DNA from: an uncultured Alistipes sp.
GTDB taxonomy: Bacteria > Bacteroidota > Bacteroidia > Bacteroidales > Rikenellaceae
DNA: 6,770 nucleotides
Direction of reading: 5' to 3'
NCBI GenBank assembly: GCA_904502075.1
Contig: CAJGDL010000092.1
Coordinates: 1 to 6,770 of the forward strand
Part shown: positions 5,195 to 6,770 of the stretch, piece after piece
Layout: the number at the start of each line of letters is the position of its first letter
Position numbering within the stretch: position 1 is the first letter of the stretch
Translations under genes and position numbers: made by a program
Notes under the pieces: model-generated
Database searches by the model: none
Seen by the model: the letters and a program-made list of their open reading frames with translations, nothing else
Told to the model about the DNA's origin: nothing

Positions 5195-6397
5195 TCAACG
5201 CATCAAGAGCGAAGAATCGCCATAACTCAAGAAGCGAAAGTCGTGCGCAAGGGCATAGTCGTAGATGCGGTGCCAATCCTCGCCCACATAGGCCGAGACC
5301 AGGAGCAGCAGGGTCGATTTCGGCTGGTGGAAGTTGGTGATGATGTTCTTCACGATGCGGAATTGGTAGCCCAAGGGGGTGATCATAATCTGCGTGGCCG
5401 CCTTCAGGCGCGAGAGTCCTTCGCGCTCCAGGTAGTCGATCAGCGTGTCGAGCACCGCCTCGCCCGAGAATTCGGCCGGAATGGCATAGAGCTCCCACTG
5501 CCCCACCACCTCGGAGACGGGATCCTGCCCCTGGCGGATGCGCCAGGCCAGGGCCGCGAGGGACTCAAGCGTGCGCACCGAAGTGGTCCCCACCGCCACA
5601 ATTTTTCCCACCTTCTTCCGAAGTGCTTTCAGGGTCGGAAGGGTGATCTCGAAATGCTCCGTGTGCATCGGGTGCTCAGTGGCATCCTCGGCCTTCACGG
5701 GCAGGAAGGTTCCCGCCCCGACATGGAGGGTAACCTCCTCGAAATCAAATCCTCGCTCACGCATCGAGTCGATCAGTTCGGGGGTGAAGTGCAGCCCGGC
5801 CGTGGGGGCAGCCACCGAACCCTCGAACTTCGAGTAGACGGTCTGGTAACGGGTATTGTCGATCGCCTCGCTCTCACGGTTCAAATAGGGCGGAATGGGG
5901 ATGCGACCCAACGCCTCCAAAAGTTCGCCAAAGGTGCGGTCGGCCCCCCAGCGGAAACGTACCAAGTGCTCGCGCTCACCACGCTCGGCCATCTCGGCCA
6001 CCAGTCGCTCTGAGCGTCCGTCGAGTTCGAAACGAATCTCGAGCTCCCCCTCCTTCCACTTTTTGAGGTTGCCGACAATACAACTCCACACACACTCCCC
6101 CTTCACGGAGAAGGCATTTTCGTAATCGGCCGGGGTGTGGGGCTCCAGACAGAAGACCTCGATCCGCGCCCCCGAAGGCTTGTGCATGATGATGCGGGCG
6201 CGAATCACCTTCGTGTTGTTGAAGATGAGCATCGACCCCTCGGGCAACTCGTCGGCCAAGGAGCCAAAGCGACGCTCCGCAATCTCCCCCGCACGGTAGA
6301 CCAGGAGTTTCGATGCCGAGCGCTCGGCCAACGGAAATTTGGCGATGCGCTCCTCGGGCAGCGGATAGTCGTAGTGGTTGATATCTATTTTCTGCAT
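5195..6397 (-). CDS. queA: S-adenosylmethionine:tRNA ribosyltransferase-isomerase (QueA)
   Basis: A 400-residue cytoplasmic enzyme that transfers and isomerises the ribosyl group of SAM onto preQ1 at tRNA wobble position 34, making epoxyqueuosine. Visible signatures are YPLPEERIA (11-19), NNTKVIRAR (60-68), GRIPIPPYLNR (164-174), YQTVYSKFEGSVAAPTAGLH (184-203), HVGAGTFLPV (225-234), TTSVRTLES (271-279), NFHQPKSTLLLLVSA (355-369) and YGDSSLL (392-398). It is longer than the ~356-residue E. coli enzyme, mainly through an insertion near 302-340; I believe Bacteroidota homologs share this. I chose the start at 6397 because it places Met ~13 residues before LPEE, as in the family, and leaves a leader after the proximal promoter (6421-6450). 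Met at 6412 is possible but nearly leaderless. The frame stays open to 6601 only through the promoter repeats, so a longer call would be an artefact. Confidence 0.95.
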   Translation of the reverse strand: MQKIDINHYDYPLPEERIAKFPLAERSASKLLVYRAGEIAERRFGSLADELPEGSMLIFNNTKVIRARIIMHKPSGARIEVFCLEPHTPADYENAFSVKGECVWSCIVGNLKKWKEGELEIRFELDGRSERLVAEMAERGEREHLVRFRWGADRTFGELLEALGRIPIPPYLNRESEAIDNTRYQTVYSKFEGSVAAPTAGLHFTPELIDSMRERGFDFEEVTLHVGAGTFLPVKAEDATEHPMHTEHFEITLPTLKALRKKVGKIVAVGTTSVRTLESLAALAWRIRQGQDPVSEVVGQWELYAIPAEFSGEAVLDTLIDYLEREGLSRLKAATQIMITPLGYQFRIVKNIITNFHQPKSTLLLLVSAYVGEDWHRIYDYALAHDFRFLSYGDSSLLMR

Positions 6398-6420
6398 ACG
6401 GTCAAAATCCATTTCGTTCA

Positions 6421-6450
6421 CAAAGGTAATGAAAAGAATGAAGAGTCCAA
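6421..6450 (-). promoter_or_regulatory. Proximal queA promoter (P1)
   Basis: On the minus strand, TTG (6450-6448), 19 bp and TACCTTTG (6428-6421) fit the Bacteroidota consensus TTG-N19-TAnnTTTG exactly. Transcription should start near 6416, about 18-20 nt before the queA ATG at 6397. The element lies in copy A of the 90-bp-period repeat. Confidence 0.82.
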
Positions 6451-6469
6451 CACTCCCTACGGTGGTTTG

Positions 6470-6489
6470 TCGCAAAATGGCCCTTGCGA
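6470..6489. repeat. Inverted repeat in the distal queA leader
   Basis: TCGCAA-N8-TTGCGA forms a 6-bp stem with an 8-nt loop between the two queA promoters. Only transcripts from the distal promoter would contain it. It has no following T-run. The role is unknown and it could be chance. Confidence 0.3.
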
Positions 6490-6495
6490 TCAGAA

Positions 6496-6510
6496 GTGTC
6501 GTTACGACAC
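6496..6510. promoter_or_regulatory. Perfect 15-bp palindrome at the distal queA promoter start, candidate operator
   Basis: GTGTCGT-T-ACGACAC has 7-bp arms around a single central base at 6503. It abuts the -7 box of the distal promoter (6511-6518) and covers its predicted transcription start near 6505. This is a classical repressor position. It could also fold as a 6-bp, 3-nt-loop hairpin at the extreme 5' end of the mRNA. Confidence 0.55.
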
Positions 6511-6540
6511 CAAAGGTAGTGAAAAGTATCGAGAGTCCAA
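6511..6540 (-). promoter_or_regulatory. Distal queA promoter (P2)
   Basis: On the minus strand, TTG (6540-6538), 19 bp and TACCTTTG (6518-6511) fit the Bacteroidota consensus exactly. Transcription would start near 6505, giving a leader of about 108 nt to the queA ATG that passes through P1. It lies in copy B of the repeat. Confidence 0.75.
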
Positions 6541-6601
6541 CACTCCCTACGGTGGTTTGTGGGAAAAGGCCCCTCTTTTTGCGATTTTTTCCAAGTGTCA
6601 A

Positions 6602-6737
6602 TGCGTAAATTTTTGCTCTGTAAGATTTTTTTTGGAGACACCTTTGTAACCCATTGAAAATCAGACCCCATTTTCGCGCTCTTGTAAGATTTTTTTCGGC
6701 CGAAAATTTGGAGGTGGTTTTTTTATTGCGTAAATTT
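6602..6737. repeat. Short echo repeats in the divergent intergenic region
   Basis: TGCGTAAATTT occurs at 6602-6612 and 6727-6737. TGTAAGATTTTTTT occurs at 6619-6632 and 6683-6696. Both are direct repeats. The second TGCGTAAATTT forms the -7 element of the rightward promoter; the first lacks the TTTG spacing. This looks like a decayed internal duplication or low-complexity AT sequence. No gene was seen from 6413 to 6770. Confidence 0.45.
6693..6706. promoter_or_regulatory. 14-bp palindrome abutting the rightward promoter, candidate operator
   Basis: TTTTCGGCCGAAAA is a perfect palindrome that ends immediately before the TTTG -33 element at 6707-6710. The position would suit a regulator of the gene beyond the window. 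As an RNA hairpin it would have only about 5 A-U-rich pairs, so a DNA site is likelier than a terminator. Confidence 0.4.
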
Positions 6738-6738
6738 G
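6707..6738 (+). promoter_or_regulatory. Rightward Bacteroidota promoter for a gene beyond the right edge
   Basis: TTTG (6707-6710), 20 bp and TAAATTTG (6731-6738) match the full consensus for the Bacteroidota primary sigma factor. Transcription should begin near 6743 and run off the window. No start codon for its gene is evident by 6770. With the leftward queA promoters it makes this a divergent control region. Confidence 0.75.
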
Positions 6739-6770
6739 CAGTAGAGAAAGGTCGAAAAAGGGCCTCAAAC

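Larger units (their letters stand above)
6421..6560. repeat. Tandem ~50-bp direct repeat, 90-bp period, carrying both queA promoters
   Basis: Copy A (6421-6470) and copy B (6511-6560) match at 46 of 50 positions, offset by exactly 90 bp. The 29 bases at 6442-6470 and 6532-6560 are identical and include the -33 elements and the DNA upstream of them. The mismatches fall in the 19-bp promoter spacers, while both -33 and -7 boxes are kept. Because 90 is a multiple of three, the minus-strand frame stays open and encodes a repeated QTTVGSVGL peptide that is not a real product. Confidence 0.92.

Noticed and set aside
5243..6013. A 256-residue plus-strand open frame antisense to queA
   Set aside because: It has no recognisable motifs, and every stretch is explained as the complement of conserved QueA codons.
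6398..6505. A preQ1 riboswitch in the queA leader
   Set aside because: I looked for the compact pseudoknot pattern with an A-rich tail and did not see it. The leader from the proximal promoter is only about 20 nt.
6442..6560. Two identical 29-bp repeats resembling a minimal CRISPR unit
   Set aside because: There are only two copies with a 61-bp gap, no cas genes, and the repeats contain promoter boxes directed at queA.

Overview
The window looks like chromosome from a GC-rich member of the Bacteroidales, most likely Alistipes/Rikenellaceae-like. The evidence is three or four copies of the Bacteroidota housekeeping promoter signature (TTG or TTTG, 19-20 bp, TAnnTTTG), starts with no Shine-Dalgarno sequence, GC-rich genes separated by AT-rich spacers, and the gene families present. 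The genus is an inference; there is no rRNA or marker gene here to fix it.

Layout. Positions 2-1056 hold three rightward housekeeping genes packed about 6-20 nt apart: the last residues of a glyoxalase-fold (VOC) protein, a short-form threonylcarbamoyl-AMP synthase (TsaC/YrdC) and a hot-dog-fold acyl-CoA thioesterase. After a 130-nt spacer comes a rightward pair: a DUF1893 protein with a C-terminal four-cysteine cluster and a BtuB-like TonB-dependent outer-membrane receptor. A textbook sigma-54 promoter (TGGCACG-N4-TTGCT) lies just in front of this pair. A second spacer (3569-3707) holds a six-unit 7-bp repeat array and a TATCTTTG promoter element for another rightward pair: a DUF362 protein without a ferredoxin domain and a six-helix ECF-transporter S-component-like membrane protein. 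A strong stem-loop (5137-5169) separates these genes from the convergent queA gene (minus strand), which makes the queuosine precursor in tRNA.

The last 358 bases (6413-6770) contain no gene but are dense in signals. There are two tandem leftward promoters for queA, carried on a duplicated ~50-bp block with an exact 90-bp period. A perfect 15-bp palindrome covers the predicted start of the distal one. Further right is a rightward promoter (TTTG-N20-TAAATTTG), abutted by a 14-bp palindrome, for a gene beyond the right edge.

How the genes may work together. The central block combines an outer-membrane TonB receptor, a cytoplasmic cysteine-cluster protein, a DUF362 protein and an inner-membrane S-component. 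One hypothesis is an uptake route for an unidentified nutrient across both membranes, with sigma-54 control of the outer-membrane half. This rests on adjacency and family knowledge only; no substrate can be read from the sequence. It is the part of the window most worth following up, together with the duplicated queA promoter.
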